A stretch of 64,000 nt of DNA, taken from positions 2,576,501-2,640,500 of the forward strand of contig NC_081331.1 of assembly GCF_022539665.2 (NCBI RefSeq), in the 5' to 3' direction. Each line of letters starts with the position of its first letter. The first letter of the stretch is position 1. The stretch comes from Daphnia carinata (taxonomy: Eukaryota > Arthropoda > Branchiopoda > Diplostraca > Daphniidae). Made by a program: the position numbers and the translations under genes. The notes under the pieces are model-generated. The model ran no database searches, was not told the origin of the DNA, and saw only the letters and a list, made by a program, of their open reading frames with translations. Below, one piece after another: positions 21,572 through 35,225 of the stretch.

Positions 21572-23889
21572 ATGCGTATCGAATTAGTTATTCTAGGCAG
21601 TCTTGTTTTGTCTACATCAGTAGTTGGGAATGCATATTACCAAAAAAAGCAATTTTATCCCTCTGTGGTTCACATAACAAAATCCAATCCTAGCATGATG
21701 GTAACCATTGACCACTTGGAATACTTCAGGCTAACAAAATACTAATTATTTCAATTTTAACATATAGGTGATGTATATTCAAGCCCTAGTCATTGTAGTT
21801 TTACTGGGCAAGTTGATGAAGCGAGTGTTTTTTGGACAGCTGAGAGCTGCCGAAGTTGAGGTATATTTGTCAATCAATGTTGTAATCCATTTTGAATTCA
21901 ACATCAAACAATCGTATTTAAATTTTAGCACCTTATTGACCGGTCATGGTATGCCATAACGGAAACATGTTTGGCTTTCACTGTGTTTCGAGAGGATTTT
22001 TCTACCAAATTCGTCGCCCTGTTCACCGTTCTTCTGTTCCTCAAAGCATTTCATTGGCTGGTTGAGGACAGAGTTGATTATGTATACACTACTCCATTAA
22101 AGAGTATACCTGTTAGCCTTATTTACAATCACTTTTCTTTTAAATTCTAGATGGAAAGAAGCCCCATAATATCTTGGTTATTTCATTTTAGAGTAACATG
22201 TAAGTCTTAAAAGAATATGTGTTTACATTTTAAATCAGGTACTGATTCTAAATCTCTTGGGGACTTATTTTAGCACTACTGTTTGTCTTGGGGGCCCTGG
22301 ACTGGCATTTCATTCAAGTAGCATACCAGGCAACCCTAACTCAAGGAGCATCAGTACAACTTGTGTTTGGCTTTGAGTATGCCATTCTACTGACTATGGT
22401 TGCAATGGTGACAGTAAAGTATGCTCTCCACACTTATGATATCAACCGAGAAAATCCATGGGAAGACAAAGCCGTTTTCTTGCTCTACGCTGAACTTGCC
22501 ATTGGTATCAAACTCATACTTCTCTTTTTGTTCCTTAAAGCTGAACGGGAAAAATTAAACTAATTGCGTGCACAAATTTAGGTTTCATTAAAGTCATTCT
22601 ATACATGATGTTCATGTTAATCATGATACGAGTGTATACTCTACCGCTGTTTGCAGTGCGACCAATGTACCTAGCTATGAGGTAATTCTTTTGATAAGTG
22701 CTAATAAGTTTAATCGTGACGTTTTCTGATTGTATCTCGTGGCGCAGATCGTTTAAAAAGGCATTAAGTGATGTAATCCTTTCACGGCGAGCAATTCGCA
22801 ATCTAAACACACTTTATCCGGACGCCACAACAGAAGATTTAGCTAACACAGACAACGTCTGCATTATTTGCAGAGAAGAAATGGTTACGGGTAATTTACT
22901 AATATAGAATTCTTCATTGTAGACTTATTGATGTAACTTCTTTTTATTAGGAGCTAAAAAGTTGCCTTGCAATCACATCTTCCACGCCACTTGTCTGCGA
23001 TCCTGGTTCCAGAGACAACAAACTTGCCCAACTTGCCGACTCGAAGTTTTGCGCGCACCAGGCAACCCTATTGGAAACCCAGTTCCCCCAGCTGCGGCTA
23101 ACATGAGACAACCTCAACAGCAAGCCGCGCCATCTCCTCCTCCTCCCCAGGTATTGGCATTTCATACATCAATGTTGTAGGTCGAGGTACAAACTGTCGT
23201 TCATTACAGGCAGCCGCAAATGCACCACAAGCAGCTCCCGTTCAACCACCGCTACCGCCTTTCATTCCTCATCATCCTCCATTCAACTTCCCTTTTCCAA
23301 TGCCGAATATACCCCAACAAGCTGGTGCAAACGATGCTCGCTACGTTCCAGACACAAATGGACAACGTCCTGTAATGCCTCCACCGTTCTCCCTTCCTCC
23401 ATTCATGCCATTCGGTATGTATTTTTGTCTCGAAGTTGGATCACGCATGTTCACCACCTATTTATTTATTTTGTATGGTTAGTTGTCCCACCTCCGAGAC
23501 CGCCTGCAAACCTAGGCGCACTCAGTGATGCTGAGCTACGCGCAATGGAAGGACAAGAAAGGCGACACCTGGAAGCAAGGATCCGTGTACTCAGGGACAT
23601 CCAAACCTTGCTTGACGCAGCCGTGCTTCAGATGAATCAGTATGGAATTCTAGTGGCACGCCTAGAACACGAATCCAATAATAACACTGAAACTGTAAGA
23701 AGCCCCGGAGAAGAAGCTCCAGCGTCATCTGGGCAGCAGGCGGAGGAACAGCAACCAGGTGTCAATGCAACTTCTTCACCAGTGGAAAATGAAGTTTTGA
23801 CCCCAGAAGAAGAAACAAACTTGAGTGATCAGGAAAGATTGAGACGTCGACGTGTACAGAGATTTATGAATGGCGGAGAGCAAAACTAG
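21572..23889 (+). CDS. SYVN1: E3 ubiquitin-protein ligase synoviolin/HRD1 (ER-associated degradation)
   Basis: Ten exons: 21572..21700, 21768..21860, 21929..22081, 22151..22199, 22274..22504, 22582..22681, 22748..22890, 22951..23150, 23210..23414, 23483..23889, giving 569 residues with all phases consistent. It is the multi-spanning ER membrane ligase that ubiquitinates misfolded proteins during retrotranslocation with SEL1L/HRD3 and Derlins. Membrane segments fill roughly residues 1-250, including YYQKKQFYPSVVHITKSNPS and FGFEYAILLTM. A RING-H2 finger follows (CIIC, CNHIFHATC, CPTC). The cytosolic part is Pro-rich, then a conserved helix beginning LSDAELRAMEGQERRHLEAR and ending near LLDAAVLQMNQY. 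The terminus has RRRRVQRFMNGG. It lies tail to tail with MRPL49, whose stop is 225 bp away. Confidence 0.95.
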
Positions 23890-23944
23890 ATGTTTACTCG
23901 TTTTCAAGGAATTATATTTATAAAGGGTGTTCACGTAAAGAAGA

Positions 23945-23950
23945 TTTATT
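23945..23950 (-). terminator. Candidate polyadenylation signal for MRPL49
   Basis: AATAAA on the minus strand about 165 bp beyond the MRPL49 stop and about 55 bp beyond the SYVN1 stop on the other strand, so the two 3' UTRs probably overlap. Confidence 0.4.
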
Positions 23951-24113
23951 TGGTTGTATTCCTTCGTGTGTTCTTTTGCCTCATAAATAGGATACCCATT
24001 CAAATGTATCCTTGTAAATAATTCCTCCATTGCTTGGTTTTGGGTGAGACATGGACTGTCAAATGAGATGACGTTTGTAACTAATACATGTATTTTACCT
24101 TTTCAGTTGCTAT

Positions 24114-24966
24114 TCAAAAACCAGCATTTATCAACCATTTTTTGACATGAAGAGCATAATCTCCTCTAAACTTGATGTACATGGCAACCTCATGCACTTG
24201 AGAAACCACTGGTCTTTTTGTTACTTCTTCCAGGTAGGACTTGATGGCTTTTTCCATAGCCTATAACATAAAAATATAACATTTATGCTCATAAAGTGAG
24301 CAAACTAGACTGGTAGGTAGAGGGAAGCAAACTTACCCAAATGTCTCCTTCTATATGTTTAACCATAGTGATTTTTCTTTGGTTTCTCACTGCTTCAAAG
24401 TTCAGGTAGACAGGAACCATAAAATTCTTTGTTCTTTTAACAAAATATGGTAAATTAGGTGGTGTATCTAAAGAGTCAGACAAGAAATGTTATGTAAATG
24501 AAAACATTGCAGAAACATGTTGAAATATGACCACTTCTTTCTGCATCATATTTTTAACTGAGATCATTTCTGTCTGCATGACTAAATATGACAAGATTAA
24601 CCTGGTGGTGGAGTCCAATCAGAAAAATAACTTCCATTTGTAGGAAAAGATGGGACAACGGTGGGAGGCTTCAATCGTTCCACAAATTTCCAGTTATCAG
24701 ATGAAACTTCGTGGTACTGTGTGTAATTTTCTGGAGCTTTTTCTTTTGGATTTGCTGCGTAGGAACTGTAAAATGATTTCATCTGAAGGGGAAAAAAATG
24801 AGGTTCTTACAGCATTGCAGATCGAAGATCTGTAATCTTTTTTCAAAACTGAGGTATTTTTGTTTTTTATTAGAAAAGTTCTTACATTTAAGCAGGATGC
24901 AAATTCAAACCGACGAGTATTCATTTGCTGTCGGAAAGCAAACGAACGTGCCGCAGCCGAAGCCAT
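24114..24966 (-). CDS. mRpL49: Mitochondrial large-subunit ribosomal protein L49
   Basis: Exons in transcript order are 24966..24886, 24782..24602, 24467..24337 and 24260..24114, giving 179 residues. It is a component of the mitochondrial 39S ribosomal subunit. The N-terminus ([20 protein letters not shown]) is basic and lacks acids, as expected for a mitochondrial presequence. The conserved core includes [35 protein letters not shown] and HIEGDIWAMEKA, ending in a helix and KKWLINAGF, as in animal L49 proteins. Every exon boundary is in phase. Confidence 0.92.
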
Positions 24967-27690
24967 GTTAATCGTGGATTTCAGTAAAACAAGCTTTGAG
25001 AAATTAGTTTTTTAGAATCGCAACTGTAGAGTCGTTTGCAGCTGGATACAAGATGTGCACGAAGGCGATGCCGACAAATGTGCATCCTCGTAGACAGGTA
25101 AAAGAACAAAACGTAAAAAAAAAAAAAAACGTTTAAAAAAATGCACCACTAATTTATTAAAAGAGCTACGAATTAACAAGATTATAGAAAACAATAAGAA
25201 ACGAGATAACATGTTAATAATGGTGGTAAAACTAACTGGCAAGCCTGGAACAGTCTCTAGGCAAAAAATGGCTAAGGTGATTTTTGCATTTGATAGGTGC
25301 AAAGTGAAAGCAAAGGAGGACAAATGGCACGATACTGCTACACGTACACGTTGATAAAAAACATAATAAATCTATTAAAGTATGTTCTTGTTGTATGTGC
25401 CACTTTTAAAAATTTGAAGTTGGCATAAAAGAACTTATTTGTCTGCTTGACAGTTGTTTATCAAACAATAGCAAGTCTTGCCATCTCTCTGTTCGAGGAA
25501 AATTGTCATTTCTTCATTTATCACGTTAAAAATATAATTAAAAGAAAAATTACTCTGCATTTGTAAACGATTTATTATCTACCTATTCAAAAATATCTTG
25601 CGCTTTTCTTTTCGTTAAAGTAAGACAGCACGCCCTCTTTGTATTTGATCAATATTACTGCAGGATAAAAGAAAACAGCAGTTGAATATATCTTTATGGG
25701 ACTATTGTATCTTAAATTGATTAGAAAAGTGTAACAAGGCTGCTTTTTTAGCTTGCCACATAAAATTTTAAAAATAAAAGTACAGGTTTTATAGGTTTTG
25801 TGTGCTACTAAACATCGTAGTCTCGTAGCACACTTATCATAATTGAAAACTTGGAGACTGCAACACTCGCACGATATCGTAAGTGAGTGTTCGCTTCCCT
25901 CCCGAGACTATCTTTTTTTCTTCGAAAACTCGTTTTACGTAATTGTACTATATATGGTCAATATTAATTTTTCGCGTTTGCAAAGTTTTTTTTTTTTCAT
26001 GTGAGTCGTATTCCATACCTGGATTTTCAACAAAACAGAATCTAAGTTGTTATAGCGCAACATTTTAAAATTCAAATAACTAAAAAACAATAAGCTCTTC
26101 ATAAAAAAGGAATTGATTTTCGTGATTCTCGTTTAGTTTAAATCGAAATCATGCATAATTTGGTATATCTAAATTTTAGCAAAAAAAAAAAACAAATAAG
26201 CCTGAATTCAAGCCCGACTTTTTAAGCCCGACATAAATATTTAATTTCGAATTCGATGAAAGCTAAACTTCTATAACTAAAATCAAACGCTGATTCAGCA
26301 TAAAGTAGTTAGTTAATTAGTTTCCCCGCCAATTAACCGGCTTTTGGAATAAAACGAAATGAAAAGGGTTTTTATCGCATTCACCATTATTAGTAAAATT
26401 TTCCAACCAAAACGAACTTGATTTTCAACATCCTCGTAAAATTTGGCACCTAAATCATAATTTTGTATAGCCATTGTGAGGTTTAAAAAAAAAATAAATA
26501 AATAAATAAAGACGGGCTTATTATTTTTGTCGGGCTTATTTTGAAGCCGAACAGTTCTGTGAAAAAAAAACTCGGCCCTGAAATTTCGATTTGGAATTCG
26601 ATGAAACCTATCCTGTTATAACCAAATTTAAAGCCAATTCCGCATAAAATATTAGTTATCTCTTAAATTACGTAGATTTAAACATAAAACAAAAACTGCT
26701 CAAGTGCTTTTAGCACAATCACGTTGAATTCGAATTAACTCGTAAACTCGTAAATCCCAATTGGAAGTGGATTGTATCTAGATGTCGTTACAGGAACTCA
26801 AAAAATTAATGAAATGAATGGTTAACTAGAAGAGAATGGTAACCAGTAAAAATCTATATCAAGTAGCATTCCATATTTGAACCAGATATGACAAGATGTT
26901 GGCTGTTTGGATGTTTTACTGTATTCGCCATTACAAGAAAGAGAGTACAAACACTTGTGGTTTTTTTGGTATTCACGGAACAAATCCTTGGGTGTAACTA
27001 TATTTATTCAAATTGGTAGGACAATGAACGTTGCGTCGAAAAATGAAATGTGTCACAAAGAAAAAAAATACGTACTAGGGGTAATGTTCAGTAAAAACGC
27101 TGTCATTGGAAATTACATATAAGAAAATTGCAGTAGATATAGTTCAAGATGTAACGTGTAAAACTCAAATAATATCTTCCTTCAAATGACAGGGACAAGA
27201 AAAAGAGCTTCTATTGAGTATTTTTTTTTACACCATCAATGCACAGAAGGATTGAGAATGAAAAGAGTCATTCATGACTGTAGGGTTATTGCACAATAAA
27301 AACAATAAAGAGAAAACAAAATGAAATCGGCAAAAAAACAAATTGGCAGCTACATCGGGCATTTATGATACAGAGACTTTCGCGCTTGATGATTACATTA
27401 TGAGCACGATATAAATATGATAGAGACTGGAGCCCTTCACCAACGAAGGGGCAATGAAATTCCACGTTGGAAATATTTGGATCCCACGACTTGCGAGAGA
27501 GTTTGGGTCTGATGAATGTTGTTTGCAAACATGTTTTGCTGGAATTTCTTTTTAACTGATCCGCAATTCAAATGGCCATATAATAAATAGGTCATATAAA
27601 CAGGGATTAAACATACGTCAATAAAACTGGAATGATTTCTTTCATTCACTGGGAATCTCGGTTCAATTTCAAGCAATCGAATGAGGCGAC
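24967..27690. other. AT-rich gap with decayed repeats
   Basis: The first few hundred bases hold the MRPL49 promoter. From about 26040 to 26720 motifs of the 10-12 kb repeat family reappear, notably AAGCCCGAC in both orientations (26210-26240, 26510-26545). The right end is probably 3' UTR of the homeobox gene. No coding exon was supported. Confidence 0.5.
26040..26720. repeat. Degenerate relative of the 10-12 kb dispersed repeat
   Basis: AAGCCCGAC/GTCGGGCTTATT motifs in opposite orientations flank about 300 bp, and the block with TTTTCGTGATT and CGAAATCATG matches 11820-11870. The 20-bp palindrome itself was not found here. Confidence 0.5.
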
Positions 27691-30600
27691 TTAAGATTGG
27701 TACTGAAGAACGGGCGTGGTCAGGTTTGCCGAGTGGGCGGAGTTCATGCGCAGCGCAGTCAAGCTTTTGTTGTACCATTCGTCCTCGGATGTCATGCCTG
27801 CTGTGGAAAAATATGAATACATTTTCTTTTTTGTTTTAATTCATTTCATTTCGTAGAAGAAACCGCAAATATTATTAATCCATCATCGGCGTTCATCCTA
27901 TAGTTCTGTACCGTTTTTCTCGTTTTAAGTTAACGAATATTTCAAATAAAAAAAAGGAACTTACTCATGGAATCTTGGCGTACAGTTGGCATATGAGGCG
28001 GAGTATGAGCTGAAACTCCGAATGGTTGTGCCATCGACGTGTAAGCAGCCGCAGCGCTATGGTTCATCTGGGTCAAATCCGACAAGTACTGCGAGAATTC
28101 ATTCTATGAGTTCAAATTCTTGAATTTATATCGACTCGGATAGTCAGATAACTCGATCACACTATACATACTTGTGGATATCTGTTCATCTGGAAGGTAT
28201 TGGGATGAGGATAGGGTTGATATCCGCGACTAGCCGTCGGGTAAATGTTCCTCATCATGGCGGCTCCATTGCAGGCCGGCAGAACGGACGGAGCCAGAGC
28301 TTTTTGCAATTGTTTCTCCTGTTTGCGATACTTGGCGCGGCGATTCTGGAACCAAACCTAAGAGAAAAGAAACAATTTAGTGACAAGATTCCAGACAGCA
28401 ATAAAAAAACCTGAATTATTCATTCTTCTCAATTCACTAATGCATTCATAATATTCATGACATGTACTTCCCCTGTTCTTTTTTTCAAGTGGCTGTCCCT
28501 ACACACGACTGGAACACCCTCTCTAGGTAGGAGATCCCCCTCTCTTGCGCAGCACTTTGCCAGTAGAAGCGGAAGAGACCCTCGTCCACAGCTCGCCGAG
28601 CTCGAATTGCTTAATAAAGTGAAAAAGCCCTCCCGCAGAGCACACATGACTGTATTTCAAGCCGGCGACACCCTAATCAAGCCATATATGGCGTGTACCA
28701 CAGATCGCGGCGGCGGTCATCTGACTGTCAACCAGTCGCCTAATCCGCCTGCTGTTGTACGAAACCGCGGTATATACTCGAAGCACGGTGAATTTGAGCA
28801 GTCTCGAGACACTGATTCAGTGCACGTGCATTTTTTGGTTGTACTCCACCTTCTGGCGTTATTTCGGGACTTCTGAGAGCCCTCCTTGAATTTCAGACGT
28901 AAACCCATTTTCTTTCTATGGCAAATTCAATGCATTTGAGCAGCTCAGTAAAATGACATTTGATGGCCTGACAATGTCTATCAATACCCGGCGATTGGAT
29001 CAGTTTAGCATGCTACAGAATTGAGATACATGTGCGTTTATTTACCTGAATGCGAGCTTCATTGAGTTTGGTGACGCGAGCCAGTTCTTCGCGGCAATAA
29101 ATGTCCGGATAGTGACTCTTGGCAAACGCTGCCTCCAGCTCTTGTAACTGCTCCTATTCGTTTACAAATGAAGACATAAGTCTATGATTTTAAGGTTATT
29201 GCACTGTAATATCAGATTAGAGTTCGTTATTTTTCTAAAGTTATATTAAGCAACTCGATGCAATGAAACCGTAACATTCGGAAGAATTCAATGTTTCTTA
29301 TTACATCATATTAACTCTATTTCAAGTCAAGTACGGCCATTCTTCGAATCTGAAACTAACTGTAGCAAAAGCATTTTTGACAATTAAAAGATTTTGTATA
29401 ACCAAAATTCAATAGAGCTTAGGCCTCTCGTCATTAACGCTAACCATTAAACGGCATTTCATTGAATTGCCTAGATTTATAATTAGTCTAACGAATAAAT
29501 TTAAAACGAAAAATAAATATTAGCTTGAAATATAACGTATGATATCTACTTGAGTGAAGGTAGTGCGGTGTCGACGACGTGCAGGAGTGGGACAAGCAGC
29601 CGCCGTCGGGTTGTGGATGTGCGAATTGCCGACGCAGCTATTCGATCCTCCGCCTCCTCCAGGACCGACGCCACCGAGCGAAGAGCTTTCCGACTTGAGT
29701 TTTTTGAAAGCGCCTTCGGGGCCTTTACATAAAGGGGAAATTTTTTAAATTGTATTTCTTCTTTTATTCACAATAGTTTCTCTTTGTATGTACAACACTT
29801 CTCAGTAGATCGAGGCCTAAAGCAATACAACATGCAAATAGATCATCAAATGAAGAGCAAAAAAAAAGAATGACGGTGCTCACGTCCTCTCATTTTCTAT
29901 TTATAGATGTTCGCATATGCGACAATCTCATTCTTTCACACGAAAATTGCATTTTAAACACTTTGTATTTCGCCCCTTCTGAGTTCAAGAGCTTGATGCT
30001 ATTCGCACTTGAGAAAAGAGTCAAAAAAAGAATTGAATCTTCTGCCATCGAGAGGTTACATCAACATGCTGGCCACTTGGTATTTGCTATTGTGTATCTC
30101 TTTTATCGGAATATAGTAAAAATGATTAAGAGCACCGTTTCTATTCAGATCGTCGCTTATTTGTTTAAGCCTTTGGTGTTACCCTCCACTGTGTAACGAC
30201 ACACTGTAAAAGCAGCTTGACGGATTGTACTTGACTGCCCGTCTCTGTGTACGTATTTTAGGGGTCGAGGGGATCCTCTTAATCCTCCCCAGTTTCAATA
30301 GAAAATTCAAAGAGTGTATATGTAACGGGGTACAAAGAAGAGCACACACACAAAAAAAGAGTTACAGGATCTGATGGGGCTTTAAATAAAAGGGACATGA
30401 TTGACCCCAGAGGTCGGCAGATGGCCCAGTCCGGACAACTCTTTGAATCTGGAATCCCGCAGCGTGCTCTTACATGTTGTATTTTAATAGAGTCTTTTTT
30501 TTTGTACAGCAAAAAAAGTGTTGAAAGAGATTCAAAGAACTGACAAATGATGGGGGTTAACCTAACTGACTGGCACAAAGAAAGAAACCCATCAGTTGAA

Positions 30601-32512
30601 AAAAAGAATTGATGTAGTCCTGATTGGCGACGCCAATTGACGTCTACGATAAAAAGAAAAGGAAGAAAAATCCTGTATAATTAGGCCGAATGGAGGAATG
30701 CTAATTGACAACCTGTTCTCTTCAGAAAGGCGTCAGGTCATTTTTTTTTTTAACATCGTTCACGATCATTATTAATTCCGCCACGACTACACATGTCGTT
30801 CGAAATTCCAATGTCGTTCAATTTTCTTTGTCAAGTCATAGGCCTAGACCCTTTTACTATCAAGTGGACCAGCTGTCATTTCCCTTAATAGGTCCTTACT
30901 TCTTTGAAATTAAAATATGGAATGAGATAGTTTCATACCTAGGACTGCCAACACACGTAACGTTGGTAATAATGTACTGAATTGAAATATTCGCCAGCCA
31001 ACACAATTTCAAGTGTTCAACAACACGTCAAGACAAGGACTGTTCACCTTGCCTCTCTTTTGCTACGTCTGGTTGTTTTTCACCTGGGGTGTTTTGATTT
31101 GCAAGGATTTTACGGACCCATCCCTTGGTCCGAGTGAACCATTAAGTTCTCATTAGTTTACGGGGATGGGTTGTGGGAATGTTAAAAATAAAAAAACAGA
31201 GATAAGGATGAGGTTAGAAAAGTTTTCCTAGATATTGTGCTAGCAAAAGTCAGTTTGACTGGAGCGTCTCAACTGTTCCATCAACTCAATTATTCGATTT
31301 TCAGAGGAAAGCAACGGTAAGTGCAGCGGCCAATCAAATGACTTTGGCTGATGGGTGAAAAAAGAAAGTTTTTTTAGACGTTTCCTCAGAGCACTCAACA
31401 CGGCTCACCGCCGCTGTCTGAATTTTTGCTTCCCTTTGATCTTATTGCTGCATACCTTGTGCAGTGCGGACTGGATACGCTACTGGCGGCTATACGCGCT
31501 GGATAAGTCTTTCCTTTGTCTCTATGAAACCATTGCTGTATAGTTAGACATATTCTTGAACCTCAAAAAATCGATCTTTTCATTCAGCTTTCCAACTTTA
31601 GACAAGTTTCTCGTGTAACCTTCAAAATATCCAAATGGGATCAAAAGTCTTACTTTGCCAAGCTGATCAGCAAAGACGCTTTCCAAAAGCGTTTCTATAT
31701 TTCTAATAATTTTAAAAGTTTAAAATGGAATCAGCCCGTTCTAAATTGAAAAAATAGCAACATATTGTGAATTCAATGGCAAGTTAGAAATTTGATATTC
31801 GAAGGGATCGTTGGCGCAATTGTCAATAGATGTGATGTGGCTTTTCGAAAAAAAGGGGTTTAAACTAGCCTGGTGCATGAATCGTTGAATTGATCATTTG
31901 ACACTCTTTGCAACATGATATCACTACAAGCAGCAATCTGGTGTACATTTATTTAAAAACTATTCTTTATTTTGTCCAACATCAGCCGGCCTGATTTGCA
32001 TTTACCCGATTATCAATTGACCAAGCTACGGGACACCTATTCAGCCACACGTTCTACAATTACACGCTACCAAAATAAATTTTAAAAGATTCAAATAAAC
32101 ACTTACCAGGTAGGCCGAGTGGATTTCCAGAATTCAGCAAACCTCCAGCTCCTGATTGGATGCTCTGCGAGCTGGATGTAGACGGTGCGATGCTCGTAAT
32201 AGACGAATTGCCACCACCGATCAAATTGTGATGATGAGACGAATGATGTGAATGATGATGAGACAAGCCCGCCGAATGATGATGGTGATGATGATGGTGC
32301 AAGTTCTCCAGAGCGTAGAGTGAGGTCAAGTCAGAGGTTAAGCCTGGCACGGACGTCGGGATCAGGTGCTGGCCGTTGTTGCTTCCACCTCCGCTGCAAG
32401 TCTTCCGTTTCATGTCGCCGTTATTGGAACTTTGCGGCGAAGATTCGTTACTGGTCGAATGTAGCAAACTGTTACCAAGCTCTAACTTGGACGACGACGA
32501 ATAAGATTCCAT
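27691..32512 (-). CDS. PROP1: Paired-like (Q50) homeodomain protein, prophet-of-Pit-1 (Prop1) type
   Basis: Exons in transcript order are 32512..32107, 29722..29550, 29153..29046, 28357..28172, 28088..27965 and 27797..27691, giving 367 residues. The N-terminal 135 residues are Ser-rich with His runs (HHHHHHHH near residue 80). The homeodomain spans residues 184-243, from [10 protein letters not shown] through [20 protein letters not shown] to [15 protein letters not shown], with Gln at position 50. Introns fall after homeodomain positions 10 and 46; the latter is typical of paired-class genes. The C-terminus has [16 protein letters not shown], a conserved OAR-like tail. KLNEARIQ and [11 protein letters not shown] match insect Prop1-like proteins best. 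The start at 32512 was preferred to an in-frame ATG at 32608 because the intervening residues are hydrophobic and unlike the family. Introns of up to 2.4 kb and a large flanking gap fit a developmentally regulated transcription factor. Confidence 0.9.
32107..32512 (-). other. First coding exon of the Prop1-type gene, with a histidine-rich segment
   Basis: Encodes a Ser/Asn/Gly-rich region with a run of eight His followed by several HHS/HH clusters. Such runs are common in insect and crustacean transcription factors. It ends in CTACCTG|GTAAGT and joins in phase to GC CCC GAA of the next exon. Confidence 0.75.
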
Positions 32513-34353
32513 TGCGCAATGGATAAGTGACAAGAGACGTGGGCAATCGAGCGTGAAGAAGGCGACCGATTTCAGCGGCCACCAGATAAAAAAAACGCTG
32601 ATGATCAAGTTTGATGCGGATCGTCAATTCTAATCAGTAGAAATGACGTTCATCAATATAGCTGAACAAAACCGTGAAATCGGAGCTTGAAACGGAAATG
32701 CGAGGACGTCGTGCTGTACTTTTTGTGTTTGTTGTCGTCGATAAGAGAGGAGAAAAACAAACAAACGCGCACCGTCAATAGCTTCTACGGAAAATAGTGT
32801 AACACCTGTCCAATCGCATTAGACTCTTTGGTGGTGCTGCGGCGGCTCAAATTAACTTCATCTTCGTCAGCAGGCAATGAAGGAAGGAGCAGGAGCAGAG
32901 CACTGCTGGGTACGGGGCACAAAAGTTCAGCCAACTCGGTCCGCTCCAAATCGCGCAAAACAATCACTGAACACACGATGCCCTCAATGATAAGTAACAA
33001 AGTTAGCCCGTCAGGCTCAAGTCTTATAGCACAGAGGACGGGACCCGTGACTCGGATGGATTCGGATGGTCTACGGGGAACGGCCCTCGTCCCAGTCGAA
33101 GGGGAGGAGTCCTACCATCCGATTGGATGATTCCGACGAATTCACGCTATTGCCGACGTCTGTAGCCTCCCGCATCGCAGCTGTTAGCCGAGCTCAAACC
33201 TACCCCTAGTGGCTGATTACGCGAGAGAGGGGCGGAGGCTCTCTCCTACACGTTCACTTCCTCTTTTCACGACGACCAGCGCAGACGTCGATCGTCTATT
33301 TCAACTATGGATCGAAAACGGGACGCTCCTTTCTCTATCGTCGAGTCAAATCAATAACCTGTTTTCCTTTGGTCGTATACTATTAACTATGAAGTTATAG
33401 CGTATAACACAAAAACAATGAATTAATGCAAGCCTTGTCCGTCGTTGTATAACAAACAGACTCCCCATTTGCAAACAAAATGCTCAAACGGATATGTCAT
33501 TTTTTTAATGAACGGGACCATATGAAAAATTGTACTAAAGTAATCCTTGTTTCGATTAAGGTGTGTCTTTTCTATCCTTTTGTTTTAGGTTTTCCTTTTT
33601 TTGTTGGTGACGCTATGTGTAAGGACAATTGAAAGCAGGTTGTTGCGGTCAATGCGATAATTTCATGTGTTTGCCTAAGATCATTATGGGCGAAATTGAC
33701 TACTGTGATCCAGTTGAGTACTCGTGTCTAATACATTCCATCAAACAGCAGGATGAAATTCGCTTTTCCGCACGCCGCCCGCCTCAAACGCGATTACACA
33801 ATTAGGGCCTAACAAACTATTGAAAATCGCATCAAACCAGGGCGTCATCGTTCTGTAGCCCAACGTTTTTTTATGGGTTAGATGGGCTATAAATATATGG
33901 GTTATATAGTCAGCGTTTCTTCCTGCCTCCAGGAAGTCGTACACAGAAAAAAATCTAGTTCCGAACAAACTATGTATACACACCGGACGGGAAATCCCCA
34001 TGTATGGACCGGGGTGAACGGACTATGCGCAGTGTACACATCCACAAGGATGTACGCAACACATACGGGGAAAGACATCAATGGCGTCGGCAGACAAGCC
34101 ATGCATGGCTAACTTCGTTTCACCATAGGTCATCCATCTAAATCAGCTTTTGATCAATCCTAATCGAATGGAATTGCTGACGAGTATTCCTGTTCAGCGA
34201 CAAGACATTATTAAATACGTCAGCGTTGATAACAAAAGCATCACTAATCTTTGGTACGTTACGCACTGCCATGCCTAATACATCAAAAGAGTAGATACGC
34301 TTTATAGGGATCAGACAGCAACGATGCTGCACTTATTATATTCGTATTTTTAA

Positions 34354-34369
34354 GGCATTACGTAATGCC
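34354..34369. promoter_or_regulatory. 16-bp perfect palindrome with a PAR-bZIP/E4BP4-type core
   Basis: GGCATTACGTAATGCC is self-complementary and centred on TTACGTAA, the consensus for PAR-bZIP and E4BP4/vrille factors. Further half-like CACGTAAT sites follow at about 34371 and 34444. Confidence 0.35.
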
Positions 34370-35225
34370 CCACGTAATAGCAGGCCGAGCGTGTCAATCA
34401 AAATTGACGTGCTAATAAGCGAGCTGTTAGATAACTGCGATCACGTAATAGTTTGTAAGACTACCATTCAAAAGAATTTTGCACCTTTCATGATTGCAGA
34501 GGATGTTCTCCCTTTCTGGGCCATTCTTTTTCTGTGGTCAGGCCATCGGATTCTCAAATTGCCTTTTTTACGAGGGCTCACCTGCTGGCAGCCGGCGCTG
34601 GAGTGTGTCCGCCGCGTGTCGCACCCACCTTATTCCCCGCACTCGAAATGTTTTTAAACGATGGCACGCGACGATGAGGGTGTTGAATGTTTACATATAG
34701 TGAAAAGAGGCAATGGGGAGCTACAAACCGGCTTTGCTTGTCACAACAAACTCTGACGGTATGAATAATACGGCGTATTGTGCAGCAAGCGAGTATCTGA
34801 TTGGCCCATTGTCATCTATCTGTACAATACGAAAACGTTGACAACATAATCAATGCCATTCTGGTGCCATCCGGTTGTTGTATGGCCTCTTCCAAATATG
34901 ACCGTAGCTTTTTTGTTGGGTTCTCATGTAGAAAAGTTTGCCGTGTCAGCATTTGCAACGTACGATGTGACTCAAACGGATTTTTCTTTTAACTCACCCA
35001 GTAAAAACTTGGCCATTTATGGCAACTTTTGCCGATTGGAAACCTTTTGTTTGTGCAAATGGGGACGTTGTTTGGTTTTTCCCAAGTTTACAAATGAACG
35101 TTGGGTGCTCCAGTGTAACACATCGAAAGGCTTTGTAACAGGTTTAGTTTTACAATTAAACATCAGTTTACAATGGCTTTATTTGTAGCGTCTTTCACGA
35201 CCTGACATGAAAAGGAAGATGGATT

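Noticed and set aside
28457-28876. 139-codon + frame in a homeobox-gene intron
   Set aside because: Intronic and antisense to the gene, with no domain or conserved composition.
32513-32608. Upstream in-frame ATG extending the homeobox protein by 32 residues
   Set aside because: The extension is hydrophobic and unlike Prop1-type N-termini; the ATG at 32512 followed by a Ser-rich region is more plausible, though RNA data could reverse this.
33987-33999. GGGAAATCCCC resembling a kappaB site
   Set aside because: A single short match in 64 kb of AT-rich DNA is expected by chance and has no gene context linking it to immunity.
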